A DNA stretch of 64,000 bases from Notospermus geniculatus (GCA_002633025.1 NMRB01000086.1:279050-343049); one strand, 5' to 3'; positions 1 through 13,400 are shown, numbered from the stretch's first letter. Notes: generated by a model from the sequence alone, not told the origin. Numbers and translations are program-made.

Positions 1-1356
1 CGTTGCATGTTACATGATGTTGGTGTTTTTGGGAGAGCAACAGTCATCCTACCTGTGAACTTCTAACGAGTCGTGTCAGAGGTTCTTTTGGAGTGAACTG
101 CTTTAGGGATGAAAGTGGAACAGTCTTTCATCATTTTGTTGGAGCACAGTTTTGAAGTGAGAGTTAGGCCCTGTGATGTTCCTGTCGTATGGTTTGGTTC
201 ACCTCACCAGCCGGTGAGAATTCCTTATTGGCTCATGTTTGTGGCCTCAGTCCTCATCACCCAAAGCAAACAACTTCAGAGATTATACGTGTAGCTCATC
301 CTTTGATGGATGACCGAAGACATCTGGGAAACTTGCCGTGATTTGATCAAATCTTTGACCCTCAGACGGCAAACAAGCGACCTGGCAGTGGCAAACAGTC
401 CTCCCTCACTGTTACGAACATCAATTTTTCGAACTCCCGGATACGAACCCAATGCTTGGCTCCCAAAACGGTTTCTCCAGTTTTGGGACCTCCTGCTCTT
501 CATAAGAGGTACCCCAATACTGTTTGTAGAGCTAATAATGCTCTTGAACCAATTTTTGAAACAGAAGATTCTTTCATTGAATCCGTTCACATCCTCAAGG
601 CAAATCAGGGAATGGGCCCCAGTACCACTAGTGCCATGCCTAAGGATTACCATTGGTATTTCCTCATGACCTGTTAGGGAGAATCAGCCCAGAATACGAG
701 TAAACTAGATTGATGTTAGTGTTAAAATCTTTACCCGCCAAGGAAGGTGATTGGTTTGAGACGAAAATCCAAACATTTCTTTTCCTGGGATTCAAATTTT
801 TCCATTCATTCCCTCAGAGTATGTGACTGACTTCATTGCATTACGAACGACCTAGCTTTGTGATTAAGCCAGCGCTACGCTAGGCTACGCCGCGCTCCTG
901 TCACTGACACCAGATGTAATACCAAAGAAAGAATTAGATTAACGCTGAGCAAACTCTAAGATTAGTGTCATGGGCTAGCATTCCGACAACTTCTAGGTGA
1001 TTAGCAAAACACTGTGATACAGTTAACAGCGGTAATAGAGAAGGGTAGAGGAAGGATGATTGGTGGTTCAGCTTTGTGTCTTTGAAGCTGGTTGTACTCA
1101 AAGGAGTTGGGGATCTTCGGCTTGGAGAAGCCGGTGGTTTCAGAACAGAGGACGCCAACTTCGTTCTTCATGTTCTGTAAGACAACAGAAATGAAGAAAG
1201 TGTATTCCAGCCTCCTAGGGTACATTGTTGGTCTCCTTACAGCTTACGGGTATTCAGACCTTCTTGGTTTCCTTATGGCTTAGGCCTTGAACCAGTGACT
1301 CGAATGACTTCCTGTAGTCTTCTCTCCCTGAGTTGCCGAAAGAGACCTAAAGTGCA
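1..1356. other. no feature recognised
   Basis: Two overlapping frames of about 120 codons lie on opposite strands near 276-669. They show no motif and no splice pattern and are probably chance. Confidence 0.5.
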
Positions 1357-1905
1357 CACATGGAGACTCTCACAAGGAGCAGGTTCTTTTGGGTTCTTTC
1401 TTGTGCCAAACCCATCAGCCCTCTTCCAATCCTTGACCAAGCCTCCTGGCATACTACTGCCTGTTTCTCTTCAGCACCAGTCATTCTGAAGGGGCTCAAA
1501 GAAGACTTGCATGTGGAGTAAGGCCTTTAGGGTTCTTGTTTGTGCCGAACCCTTCAGAACCTTACCAATCATCGACCAAGCTGTGTACTGCTACCTGTTT
1601 CTCTTCAGCACCAGTCACTGTGGAGGGGTTCAAAGACTTGCATGTGGAGCAGTGCCTTTAGGATTCTTTCTTGTACGAAAGCCATCAGGGCCCTTCCAAC
1701 CCTCGACCAAGCTGCCCTGTGTACCACTGCCTGTTCCTGTTCAGGGGAGGGGCTCTGAGAAGACTCGCATGTGGAGCAGCCCCTTTTAGGGATCTTTCTT
1801 GTGCCGAACCCATTTGGGACCTTCCAATCCTTGACCCAAGCTGCCTCTTGTACAACTGCCTGTTCCTCCAGCACCAGTCATGATGGAGGAGCTCTGAGAT
1901 GTAGA
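1357..1905. repeat. ~130-bp tandem repeat, about four units
   Basis: CATGTGGAG recurs near 1510, 1640 and 1768 with a diverged first unit from about 1357. Each unit continues with a CCTTTTAGG-like stretch, TTTCTTGTGCCGAACCC, a GACCAAGCTG segment and CTGCCTGTT...CAGCACCAGTCA. The overlapping frames on both strands are products of the repeat. Confidence 0.85.
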
Positions 1906-3230
1906 GTCCTGTCCATGTTTGACAGTTGCCACAATTTCCCTTAAAGATGAAATGGACACTGGTAACGGTATGTCCAAACTGGTGAAATAGACAAGAAGAT
2001 TGCTTCCGTGACAGTTAATGCATTTGGTCGATTTGGTTAGGGAAGGAAATAAACTACAGGTTGTGATAAGTGACTGTCTCGCCAAGGATAGCCTCGGGCT
2101 GAGGGAATTTGAAGATACAGGTGAAATGGCTAGGGAGCCCTGATAGTGTAGTGGTTGTCCCATCCACAAATGAGTGGTGTACAGTACCAGTGCTTCACGT
2201 AAGAGGGCGCAATCACGCTCGCGCCCACAAAATTGCGCCGAGGCGAGGAGCTCGATTGACCGCACTCCCTGGCATCCTTTAAGTTCAGGCGCCAGTGTGA
2301 ACAGCTCTCCTTCACGAGTGTGAACAGCTCTCGTTCACGAGTGTGAACAGCTGTCCTCGAGCCGTTGAGGAGCTCAACTGATTGAGCTCCTGCAGATCTC
2401 AAACGTGAAGCACTGCGAGTACAATCCTGGCTAAAGAGAAGCTAAGACACTGTCTTGAGGGAGGGTTGGGTGTAGTTCGCAAAGGTAGTTTCTGGCAGGA
2501 CTGAACGACAGCACTCCCCATGGCTAAAGAGACTGTCTAGATCATCAAAGATGATTTCGTTCGGAAGCTACTTCATTGAAATTTGTCTCACCCTAACTAT
2601 GGTCAAGTCTGATGTGCATAAGATAGAAGATGATGTACAAATTTACACCAAGGCTTTCTGGCTGTACTAGCTTTCAATTCTTGTATAGTACCATCATCAA
2701 ATGTATTTAACGGTGGCCCAGTTGTACGATTGTCAAAGAATAGAATCAATCAAGGCAAACAAGCTTCAAAGAAGCTTGCAAACAAGGCGTAGGATGCTAT
2801 CATATTTAGGAGGAAATTGGGTGACTATGTTAGATAGCTTTGTAAATAACGTACAACTGTCAAAGGATGGAGTGATGAATCGGGAGAAAGGGCCCCAAGT
2901 TCTCTTTTATATGATCTCGTTTCTGATGTGACTGCGTTCGGTTGGATGGGTACTGTCAGGAAGGTTGCTTAGTTAAAGGGTTTCGGGCCTTGATTAGTTT
3001 GATAAATAAGGGAGTCAAAGGGGTTGTGGATGATTTGGCAAGGGTTGATTCAATTCTGATCGTGTTAGCTTCGTGGAAATAGCTGGCATGGTTGATTTGA
3101 GCAGACTGGTTTTGACCTTCAACCAGATATTTGAATGCGCAGTTTGAAAACCTTGCCTTGGTATATCAGCTTCTTTCCAAGTGTTCCAGGTCTTCTTAAG
3201 TCATTCTTTTGGAGTTAAAGGCTCAAGGCA

Positions 3231-3345
3231 CTCTCCTGCGTGAGAGTGTTCTCTTGCGAGCTGTCTGTGGGCAATTGACCATTGTTGGTTTCCTTACGAC
3301 TTACACTGAGGCCAATGATACAAATGATGGCCATAGCTTTCGTTG
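3231..3345 (-). mobile_element. foldback-2 family, partial
   Basis: Contains ACCATTGTTGGTTTCCTTAC and a GGCCAATGATACAAA segment, the reverse complement of the middle and right arm of the foldback-2 family seen complete at 36041-36192. The equivalent in the right duplicate is about 5690-5805. Confidence 0.6.
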
Positions 3346-3970
3346 CTTTCAGACTGGCAATGTTGCTGTCCCCTACACGTCATGCAAACTGAGCTAGGCC
3401 TGGGAACAACTGGTTGTTCACGCCACCAGTCGATCCTTCCCTGAGGCTGCGTGAACAAGCATCAAATTCACAGTTCCAGTTTCATCAAACGTGTGAACGT
3501 TGAACCAAAAGTAACGTCATCAGGTCGTAAAAAATACTAATTAATACCAAGGTTTAAGAAGCTTAGAGGAGATCGTCTGACAAAAGGTGGAAGTTACTGG
3601 AGGTTTTGTCTTACAAAAATGAGCTCCAAAACTGACGGATTGAAACTGGCAGTGAACAGCCCGTGGGGACAGTAAGTGACACCCATGATATATCAAGATT
3701 GAATTATTATACTTTAATTGGTCACGTTTTTTTTTCTTTTGATACAGAAATCTTTATTACATTTGAGCTTTTAATGGAATTTCTTTGTGGAAATGTAAGA
3801 TTTGGGGGATTGTGTCGAGAGATTTAGTGATAATCTTGAAGCTGTCTGCTGACTCAGGATGTTGGTAAGTGGGGCACATTGTCTCTCCTTTCCGCTGCAT
3901 GGTCTTCTGGTAAATCTTTTCCTTCCTATCTTTGTGTTTCTCCTGAACTTCTTCAACAGCAAAAAGGGGC

Positions 3971-4181
3971 GGTCTAGTTGTCTAGGAGCCATGGCAGTCT
4001 AGTGGTCTTGGAGCCATGGCAATCCAGTGGTCCTGGAGCCATGGCAGTCCAGTGGTCTTGAAGCCATGGCAGTCTGGTGGTCTTATAGCCATGGCAGTCT
4101 AGTGGTCTTGGAGCCATGGCAATCCGGTGGTCTTGGAGCCACAGCAATCTAGTGGTCTAGGTGCCACGGTGTCTAGTGGCT
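3971..4181. repeat. 25-bp minisatellite (left copy), about 8 units
   Basis: The unit is CCATGGCAGTCTAGTGGTCT plus TGGAG with minor variants. It lies inside the left 2.54-kb copy. Confidence 0.9.
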
Positions 4182-4534
4182 CAGGTCTCTGACTAGCAGC
4201 TGTGAGGTCCCTAATTTGAATCCCATTGTCAACCTGAGATTCTTGCAGGTTTCTTTGCCTACCTTGCCTCACTCCACCTACCTTGCCTCACTCCACCTAC
4301 CTTGCCTCACTCCACCCAAGTGTATGACTGGGCACCGAAATGATCAGGGTTGGGTGCCGAATCCACAGCTCCTTTTAGTTCTACTGAAAGGTTCCAGGAC
4401 AGAATGGGATTGAAGGCGGATGACACCTCTACCAGTGTTGATATCACACTAGAAACCCAAACTTTTAACTTCTTCCAAAGGATTTCTGGTCGGCCAAAGT
4501 CTGCCTCACAACTTCTTTATCATCCAAACATGGT

Positions 4535-4535
4535 N
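4535..4535. other. ambiguous base at duplication junction
   Basis: A single N lies exactly between the last base of the left copy and the first base of the right copy of the 2.54-kb duplication. This suggests a contig join rather than a sequencing ambiguity. Confidence 0.97.
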
Positions 4536-7079
4536 AAGAAGATTGCTTCCGTGACAGTTAATGCATTTGGTCGATTTGGTTAGGGAAGGAAATAAACTAC
4601 AGGTTGTGATAAGTGACTGTCTCGCCAAGGATAGCCTCGGGCTGAGGGAATTTGAAGATACAGGTGGAATGGCTAGGGAGCCCTGATAGTGTAGTGGTTA
4701 TCCCATCCACAAGTGAGTGGCGTAGAGTACCACTGCTTCACGTACAATGGGCGCAATCACGCTCGCGCCCACAAAATTGCGCCGAGGACCTCGATTGACC
4801 GCGTTGAGGATTGACCGCCTTTGAGGAGCTCAACTGATTGAGCTCCTGCAGATCTCAAACGTGAAGCACTGCGAGTACAATCCTGGCTAAGGAGAAGGTA
4901 AGGCACTGTCTTGAGGGAGGGTTGGGGGAGTTCACAAAAGTAGTTTCTGGCAGAACTGAACGACAGCACTCCCCATGGCTAAAGAGACTGTCTCGATCAT
5001 CAAAGATGATTTCGTTCGGAAGCTACTTCATTGAGATTTGTCTCACCCTAACTATGTTCAAGTCTGATGTGCATAAGATAGAAGATAATGTACAAATTTA
5101 CACCAAGGCTTTCTGGCTGTACTAGCTTTCAATTCTTGTATAGTACCATCATCAAATGTATTTAACGGTGGCCCAGTTGTACGATTGTCAAAGAATAGAA
5201 TCAATCAAGGCAAACAAGCTTCAAAGAAGCTTGCAAACAAGGCGTAGGATGCTATCATATTTAGGAGGAAATTGGGTGACTATGTTAGATAGCTTTGTAA
5301 ATAACGTACAACTGTCAAAGGATGGAGTGATGAATCGGGAGAAAGGGCCCCAAGTTCTCTTTTATATGATCTCGTTTCTGATGAAGGTCTTGTGACTGCG
5401 TTCGGTTGGATGGGTACTGTCAGGAAGGTTGCTTAGTTAAAGGGTTTCGGGCCCTGATTAGTTCGGTAAATAAGGGAGTCAAAGGGGTTGTGGGTTATTC
5501 GGCAAGGGTTGATTCAATTCTGATCGCGTTAGCTTTGTGTTGATAGCTGGCATGGTTGATTTGAGCAGACTGGTTTTGACCTTCAACCAGATATTTGAAT
5601 GCGCAGTTTGAAAACCTTGCCTTGGCATATCAGCTTCTTTCCAAGTGTTCCAGGTCTTCTTAAGTCATTCTTTTGGATTTGAAGGCTCAAGGTACTCTCC
5701 TGCATGAGAGTTTTCTCATGCGAGTTGGCTGTCTCTGGACAATTCACCATTGTTGGTTTCTTTACGACTTACACTGAGGCCAATGACACAAATTATAGCC
5801 AAAGTTTTCATTGCTTCTCAGACTGGCAATGTTGCTGTCCCCTACAGTATCTTGCAAACTGAGCTAGGCCTGGGAACAACTGGTTGTTCATGCCACCAGT
5901 CGATCCTTCCCTGAGGCTGCATGAACAAGCATCAAATTCACAGTTCCAGTTTCATCAAACGTGTGAACGTTGAACCAAAAGTAACGTCATCAGGTCGTAA
6001 AAAATACTAATTAATACCAAGGTTTAAGAAGCTTAGAGGAGATCGTCTGACAAAAGGTGGAAGTTACTTTAGGTTTTGTCTTACAAAAATGAGCTCCAAA
6101 ACTGACGGATTGAAACTGGCAGTGAACAGCCCGTGGGGACAGTAAGTGACACCCATGATATATCAAGATTGAATTATTATACTTTAATTGGTCACATTTT
6201 TTTTTCATTTGATACAGAAATCTTTATTACATTTGAGCTTTTAATGGAATTTCTTTGTGGAAATGTAAGATTTGGGGGATTGTGTCGAGAGAATTAGTGA
6301 TAATCTTGAAGCTGTCTGCTGACTCAGGATGTTGGTAAGTGGGGCACATTGTGTCTCCTTTCCGCTGCATGGTCTTCTGGTAAATCTTTTCCTTCCTATC
6401 TTTGTGTTTCTCCTGAACTTCTTCAACAGCAAAAAGGGGCGGTCTAGTTGTCTAGGAGCCATGGCAGTCTAGTGGTCTTGGAGCCATGGCAGTCCAGTGG
6501 TCTTGAAGCCATGGCAGTCTGGTGGTCTTATAGCCATGGCAGTCTAGTGGTCTTGGAGCCATGGCAATCCAGTGGTCTTGGAGCCATGGCAGTCCAGTGG
6601 TCTTGAAGCCATGGCAGTCTGGTGGTCTTATAGCCATGGCAGTCTAGTGGTCTTGGAGCCATGGCAATCCGGTGGTCTTGGAGCCACAGCAATCTAGTGG
6701 TCTAGGTGCCACGGTGTCTAGTGGCTCAGGTCTCTGACTAGCAGCTGTGAGGTCCCTAATTTGAATCCCATTGTCAACCTGAGATTCTTGCAGGTTTCTT
6801 TGCCTACCTTGCCTCACTCCACCTACCTTGCCTCACTCCACCTACCTTGCCTCACTCCACCCAAGTGTATGACTGGGCACCGAAATGATCAGGGTTGGGT
6901 GCCGAATCCACAGCTCCTTTTAGTTCTACTGAAAGGTTCCAGGACAGAATGGGATTGAAGGCGGATGACACCTCTACCAGTGTTGATATCACACTAGAAA
7001 CCCAAACTTTTAACTTCTTCCAAAGGATTTCTTGTCGGCCAAAGTCTGCCTCACAACTTCTTTATCATCCAAACATGGT
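4536..7079. repeat. 2.54-kb duplication, right copy
   Basis: This repeats 1993-4534 and then continues into unique sequence (TGCGAATCTC...). Compared with the left copy it lacks about 80 bases near 4790 and has three more 25-bp minisatellite units (6441-6726 against 3971-4181). It also has small substitutions throughout. That pattern is what two alleles would show. See the finding on the N at 4535. Confidence 0.95.
6441..6726. repeat. 25-bp minisatellite (right copy), about 11 units
   Basis: Same unit as 3971-4181 with 75 more bases (three units). A 61-codon minus-strand frame here is repeat-derived. Confidence 0.9.
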
Positions 7080-8024
7080 TGCGAATCTCATACCAGTACC
7101 CTAGTGACAAAAATTACTCATCTCAGTGATATTTAGATAAACCATCGCTAGTCATTCGGTGGTGATGCATACGAATGCCATGCCACCAAATACTGTCTCT
7201 CCGATTTCGGTCACCACAAAAGAATGGGGCCATGGACACCAGATAGGGTCAGATGCAGACGGATTAAGATGTTATCCTTCTATGAGAGGCATTCTCTAGC
7301 TTTCTTTATGACCAAGCAGAGACGACTTGAAAAAAGCCGGACCTCAAGACAATGCGAAAAAAGGAGGTATTCCCGAGGAGGTGTTTTACAATGATATGAA
7401 ACGCCGAGCTTTTGGAAGAAGTCATCACTTTTTCTATTGTAAGGTGATATGTTGCAGTTGTGCGATGTCATTGGTCAAAAATCCTCACGGTATTTTGAGT
7501 CTGCCGCTGAAGTCACGGTTTGTTGTGAGCCTAGTCGCGGCTTTCTGCATGAAATATTGTTATGAGTCAACACGTATCGAAATTCTGCAGAAAAATGCAG
7601 GATATGTGAGATCGTGATATACGGTAACCGTTAGGAATGCTAACATTGGCTTTCAGATGGACAGCTATCCGATACGCTAGCAAGACGCAATCCAAAACCA
7701 ACGTCTTTTGAGAAGAACGTCGTTTGTGCGAAGAAAGTGAGAATCTTGGGGAATTTGTGCCGGATACTGATGACCGAATCATGAGGTGTCTGTGGTCAGC
7801 ATTTTGTGCGTCTTGTTTCAAGTGAGGTAAACCGAGATCATGCGAGTCGGCGTTTGTTAGGCACAATTTTTGAAAAAGGACGAAGTAATATCGAATGGTA
7901 TGATCTGCTCGACAAACGATCGGTTTTCTGCCCAATTCATGGGAATGATGCATTCTTGCATTGGATGGTGTAGAAAAATGATGACCTGAGTTCTCATTTT
8001 GCAAAGTACTCAGGTGATGTTTTC
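7080..8024. other. no feature recognised
   Basis: Unique sequence right of the duplication. A 171-codon minus frame (7567-8082) runs into the SINE-A copy and has no recognisable domain. Confidence 0.5.
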
Positions 8025-8167
8025 TGGGACGGTGGTGCCTCCCTTGTATCTTTTGAAAGGCAAGTAGAAGACCTCCATCCAAGTGAGGAACATGAGTAGA
8101 CTGAGATGGCCTCTAGGGCTGATAGTGCTTTAGCTTTGGCCCTGATGGGAAAATACAATACAATACA
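8025..8167 (+). mobile_element. SINE-A, 5'-truncated
   Basis: Carries the family body (CATCCAAGTGAGGAACATGA) and the 3' end (GGCCCTGATGGGAAAATACA) with an (AATAC)n tail. The tRNA-like head is missing. Confidence 0.8.
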
Positions 8168-9212
8168 GTTTTGTGAAAGAAACTACCCATGTAGAGAAGG
8201 ACTTTCAGAATCTTGATGATCTCCAGATGCCTGTGATTGACGGACTGATTCTTATTCTTGTCATACCGGACTTCGATGTGAAAATTCGAGCACAAATTCC
8301 TTTATTCTGGAATTTTGTCTTTGTCCATGAAAAATGGATGCGCAAATGCAAGAGATACCATGTTCGATGCTGTGTAATTCAGCACCGCTGTAGATCACCG
8401 GATTAAACCTCATTTGTGCAACAATACGCTACACCTGAGCCATTAATTGAGACCTTTCAGACATTTTGACACATGATCGGCAAATTGTGACAAGCTACTT
8501 GAGGAGAGTGCCCCTATTGACAGTGTTGCATCAGTAACTTCTTGTAGGATGCACCTTGAAGACGTATTAGGATGTTATATAGCCTACAAGTGTTGAGTCA
8601 CGATCATGGCCTATAAATGAAAGACTGCTTTGGCGTTGACCTTTCTATGAAGGTCACCTACTGGTAGGTCGACAGAACCATCCAAAATCAAAATATTGAC
8701 TGCAGAGCTGTGTGCCAAATACGGCATTTTGGGTCCAACCGGGAATCAAACTGGGAACCTCAGCTGTGACAGCTGACACTCTGACAACCCACAGTTTTTA
8801 AAGGGGGCCATTTTCTACTTTTGGCTGTCATGGTAAATTTTGATGGGTTTGCAGGCAGGGTTGTCCTGGCGCTCAAGGTTCTTCTTAAAGAAGGGTCTGT
8901 TGCCCTTTAAGCCCTCTAGTGAGCCTGTGTGTCCCATCCTCCTGATTCTACCTGAAGAAAATGTATTGGCATCGACATGCCTTCGGCGTAACTGTCGTTC
9001 ATTGTAGAAATATTGACTTACGAAGGTGTAGAGCTGTGGTATCCATTTTCCTATTGGTCGATAGATATGCAGGAAGATGTCTTAGTGGACATTTGTTGGC
9101 GTACGAACGAGAATCGATGGTTAATCATTTAAGTGATGTTCGTATCTTTGTGGCGGTGTTGCTTTGAGGTGCATCGTAAAGGTTGTGCGTGCCTTTTGAG
9201 TGGAAGGTCTGT
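8168..9212. other. mostly unique sequence with one tRNA-like remnant
   Basis: GGGAATCAAACTGGGAACCT to CACTCTGACAACCC (about 8742-8790) is a reverse-complement tRNA-like head remnant. Nothing else was recognised. Confidence 0.5.
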
Positions 9213-9415
9213 GGAGCCCTGATGGCCTCGTGGCTTCACGTCCACTTAGGAAGCGGCAGGTTCCACTTTTGATTCCAGCCTGGGCCATACAGGATTGGTC
9301 ATCCCCGGTTCTTTACTTCTGTCCCATGGGACAGTGAGCTGTGGGGCAAGGGCAAGTAAAAGACCCCATCCAAGTGAGGAACATGAGTAGCTTGAGATGA
9401 CCTCTTTCATATTTA
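9213..9415 (+). mobile_element. SINE-A copy with head, 3' end eroded
   Basis: The head GAGCCCTGATGG..GTGGCTT with AAGCGGCAGGTTCC is followed by the body GGGCAAGTAAAAGACCCCAT and CTTGAGATGACCTCTTTCAT. The terminal CCAATAATGC..CTGATGG block is absent. Confidence 0.8.
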
Positions 9416-10233
9416 CAGTTGGTGAATCCCAGTTCGTGATGCCATGCCAAAGTTAATACGATAGAAGGGAGCTACTGCTACAATTGACCATGCCCCCCCC
9501 TCATCTTGAGTGTTGATACTTCCTCCTGCCAATAGAGGGCAGATTTGCCTTGAAACCTCAACTACAATCAATCAAAATCATTTCTTTCCAATACTACATC
9601 ATTATTCCGTTCAGTCATCGGCGATTCGTGACAGCGTTAACTTGTCAATGGAAACATCATCCGATGATTACAAAATGTGGAGATTTGACCCTAACGATCT
9701 TTTTATCATCTTAAACACGTTAAATCATTTGTTGGCGTAATTATGATGGCGATTCTATGGAGTATTAATCTGTCAATGATATCGCGATGGCCGCCATATT
9801 TCAGCAAATCTTGGATATTTCGCTTTGAAGCATCATTCAACAGCTGGTCTTAATTATGAGTTTTTTCTACGTAATTTATCATATTTTGAAACGGTAAGCC
9901 TCGCAGTATGGGACGAGATTTAATCGCGGCGTCCGAAACGTATCGTTTTGTAATCACCACCGGCTATCAATTTGTCTGTAATTAGAAAATAGTTAATTAG
10001 GTTGCTTTGGTCGGCTAAATGGTTGACAAACTGTTGCATACGTATTAGAAGTCGGCTTTTATTCATGATCTAGGCAATATTTCATTTAGATGCCGTAGGA
10101 TCAAGTTGTCAGCAGCTGGCTCCAGGAAATGATGGGTTAGTTAGTGTCTCTGTAATCAGGACATCTCAACATTGTGTATGCATGTGATGTGGGGGGAAAC
10201 CAGAGTTACCCATAGAATTTAGCCAGTGAAAAA

Positions 10234-10279
10234 GGGGCCTTGATAGCCTAGTGATTATCACATCCACTAAGCAAGCAGT
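10234..10279 (+). mobile_element. SINE-A head fragment
   Basis: GGGGCCTTGATAGCCTAGTG continues to ACTAAGCAAGC and then breaks directly into half of a foldback-1 element. The rest of the SINE is missing. Confidence 0.65.
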
Positions 10280-10415
10280 AGTGACGTCGAAGACGTTGCG
10301 TCAGACTCGACCATTGCTGAATCATGGATGGCGTCACGTCAGCCGATTTCAGATCGAGGTTCTGGTTGAGATTGCGGCAGAAGTGCGCAGATCTGTGAAT
10401 TCGAGAATCGTCTCT
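10278..10415 (+). mobile_element. foldback-1, right half only
   Basis: Matches the right arm of the foldback-1 copies at 17256, 42384 and 44401: GTGACGTCGAAGACGTTGCG, TTTCAGATCGAGGTTCTGGT, then AAGTGCGCAGATCTG. The left arm is missing. Confidence 0.75.
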
Positions 10416-13400
10416 AATATTTCATGAAACAAACCCATGACTCACTGTTGGCAGACGCAGACATTGGCACTGGCCATCCTACCAACCCAAAGTTTCAAAG
10501 CGCCTCAGAGCCAAAGTGCTACTGGTACAGCCATCTTCCCTTGCTTCATTCAATGAAAATCAGTAAATGTATTCAAATATTTTGTCATTATGGTGTTCAA
10601 TGTGTCAAATTCTCTCTCACAACTCGCCAAAAACATTCCGTCGTGAATTTTTATCGAGTTATTTGGATACAGAACGAGCGTATCCCATTAAACTGCGAGA
10701 TTTTTTAGGTACGATTTGTCGAGTATGTTTGATCGAGCAATAAAATCGAGTCACAGGGGAAGGGATCAGGGTATATCGCCTGTTGCTGATGCTGAGTTCC
10801 TAGGATTAGTCTCATAGGGAATTATGATAGATACGTACCATCTGCAGCTTGATAGGTAATTTATATGCGATGTGAATAGATGTCATTCAGAGGTTATTGT
10901 GATCATGTTGACAGCATGATTGTGGCAGTTACAGTTAATTGCAATGAAGTTGGTATAAAGCCTCGTTTCCACTACAAGAGTTTCGCTGTGGTTTGCGGTG
11001 CAGTTTTTCTTGAATTTTCGTGGTCAAATTCAAGGAACTTCAAGAGAGGGTGTATACCCCTTCTGCTCCCCTCAAAATCCGGCCCTGTAAGTGGGCCAAA
11101 TCAAAACTCTATCAGCAATGTCCCCTCCCCTCCCACCCCTCTATTCATGCAAACCAACCCAGCGTGACACAAATTACATCGATTTGTCCAAAATAAACTC
11201 TGGAATCAGCCGACCATAAACGACACCATTAGCTGCCATTTTCTGTCTCCGTATAACCTGTGGATCTTCATACCTCGTTCCTGAGGAAATAACGACGCCC
11301 GTCACGCGACGTACAAATTACCGCCATTTTACGATAAACAAGAGTTTACTGGGAGGCACTAAAATCAATCGAGGGAAATAACGCGTCACAAAGTGGCGGA
11401 GTGTCGATAAATGGTGCAATTGATCATTGGCTGTCAAAACGGGGTGTTATTATTCACGGTGACGTAGCACTAGGTACCTGCCGTAAAATTCTCCTTCCAA
11501 GATGGAAGCCAAGTGCCAAAAGTGGATTAATGAAGGAGGAAACCTGAGTACCCAGAAATCTGTGCTGATGACAAGAAAATGAAGAATCGGTCCAACTGTG
11601 GATGAAATATCTGAGGCGACAGGGCTGACGTTTCCACTGCACCACTTTGACTGGCCAAAATAGCTGCAGGATTTCCGAGCGGCTTTTCGAGAAATCGATA
11701 CCTTTTCCAGCGCAAAATTCACCATTAGACATGTTAGAAAATAAAAGGCAACCGATGTATAGCAGGAGTTAAATAGAGCCCATGGTGAAATGTATGTTGT
11801 CAAAGATTTGTTAGGAACATTTCCTTTCAAAAACGGTGTATTACTTCAATGTTGTATTTCAAAGTTGATCAAGGCGTAAATGGTTAAACGGAGCAAAATT
11901 GAAACTGCCCAACTGGGATATGTCGTAGGCTGTGCTACAATCCCTCGCCATCTTAAGCTCTGAGTGCACTCCAAATTCTAGTCCCACTTCAAATAAAATC
12001 CATCCCATGTCAAGTTTGGTGGAATTCTGTGTACATTTAACATAGGAAAGCATACATTTCTTGGCATCTTTTTGGGCCAACTTGACCCGAGATGAAATTT
12101 GAGTGGGATGAAATTTTTCCCATGTCGCTTTCTCAAGGAATGCTCTTGGTTGCGCAAGTTAAGTGCTTGAAATTGACACAGACGCCAGCTGAGGATGTCA
12201 TCGCATTAAGGTGATAGTGAAATGCGTTTGCTATGGAATCAAGAATTTGATAAATTGATTTGAATGTTTGGGTGTTTTGTGTGGGATTATCAAGTTATGA
12301 ACATACATTGAAAAATTTTGAATCGAGGGCTCTGACTGAAAGTTCAGCAACACAATGGCTTCACTGCCTCTGTGGTTACTGGGAATTGGTCCGGTTCAGG
12401 TCCGTAAAAAATCTATCAAATGGACTTAATTCAGCGTTGTCGTATCCGGAAAACTAGGGGCAAACGGACTGGAAACGGATCGGATCCGTGTGCCAATGAA
12501 CCTTGCTTTATACCACAAGCTGACAGAAGCACCCTCCATAAAACTTGATAAATTCGGCCATGAAGGGATTGAACCCACTCCCACAAGCTGATAGGCACTG
12601 ACAATTCAACTATACCATTCTGACAAGCCTAACTGATAGACAGACGGACAACTTGACTCCACTCCCTGGTCCTGTTCATTCCCACCTGGGAACGTTCGTT
12701 GGCTAACACACGTTTGATTGTATATTTCAAATCTCACCCCGGTGGCTACTAAATGACGACTGGCGATCACACGCATATTCCACATAGGGTAGATTAATAC
12801 TCCATTCTGACACCTCGTAATTGACTCCCTCGCGGCCGCAAACAGCGACACAAAACGCCCTTTGAATACCAACAACACATTTTACCAGCGCTATCACAAA
12901 GCCACGTTATTTTTTCTCACCGTTAATTCGCCGTATTCATTTCGACGATAGTTAGATAAATAATTTACCGGGATTGAACCTTCCTCGTCGAGGTGTGATA
13001 AAATACGCTATGAGCGGGTATGTCAGCAGCGGGCTATCGATTACTGATATGGGGCCCACAGCGAATGAAACTTGTTGTCTTCTAAACCTAGGAAGATTGC
13101 ATCGGCGTCTGTGGCTGTCTCGGTCTTAAAAAAATGGCTGGGGTAACGACCTTTGGGGAGATTCTATCAAATTAATAGGCTGACCCAATAAGTGAAGATT
13201 TAGTGTCCCAATTCAGCCTATTCCTTGTGTGTTTGTGAGGTACATTTTCCACTGGGTTTACTGGTTTCCTCCTACATCAGGGGGCACCCCGGGCATGTGC
13301 CTCCCTTTTGGCCAACAAATCTGTAAAATCGACCGTGAAATTCTGCAATTTGGCGCAAATTTCAATGTTCCTAACACAGATGAAAGTCATCTGAAGTTGT

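Larger units (their letters stand above)
1993..4534. repeat. 2.54-kb duplication, left copy
   Basis: This matches 4536-7079 over its full length with scattered substitutions. It begins AAGAAGATTGCTTCCGTG and ends at ATCCAAACATGGT, immediately before the ambiguous base at 4535. Inside: a SINE-A-like head (2131-2180), a CAGCTCTC-rich stretch (2290-2355) missing from the right copy, a foldback-2 half (3231-3345), a 25-bp minisatellite (3971-4181) and three CTACCTTGCCTCACTCCAC repeats (4257-4317). No gene was recognised. Confidence 0.95.

Noticed and set aside
1993-2040. Possible glyceraldehyde-3-phosphate dehydrogenase pseudogene (TVNAFGRFG, and later TMFKSDVH)
   Set aside because: Only a few residues recall the NGFGRIGR and MFKYDSTH motifs, the spacing is about 400 bases too long and nothing else of the enzyme is visible.
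3619-3746. Small two-exon gene: ATGAGCTCCAAAACTGACGG, donor ACA|GTAAGT, 76-base intron, acceptor GATACAG
   Set aside because: The splice sites look good, but the joined product is about 43 residues with no recognisable motif, and it is seen only in the two copies of the doubtful duplication.
7567-8082. 171-codon minus-strand gene
   Set aside because: Part of the frame lies inside a SINE-A copy, and no domain or cysteine pattern is visible.
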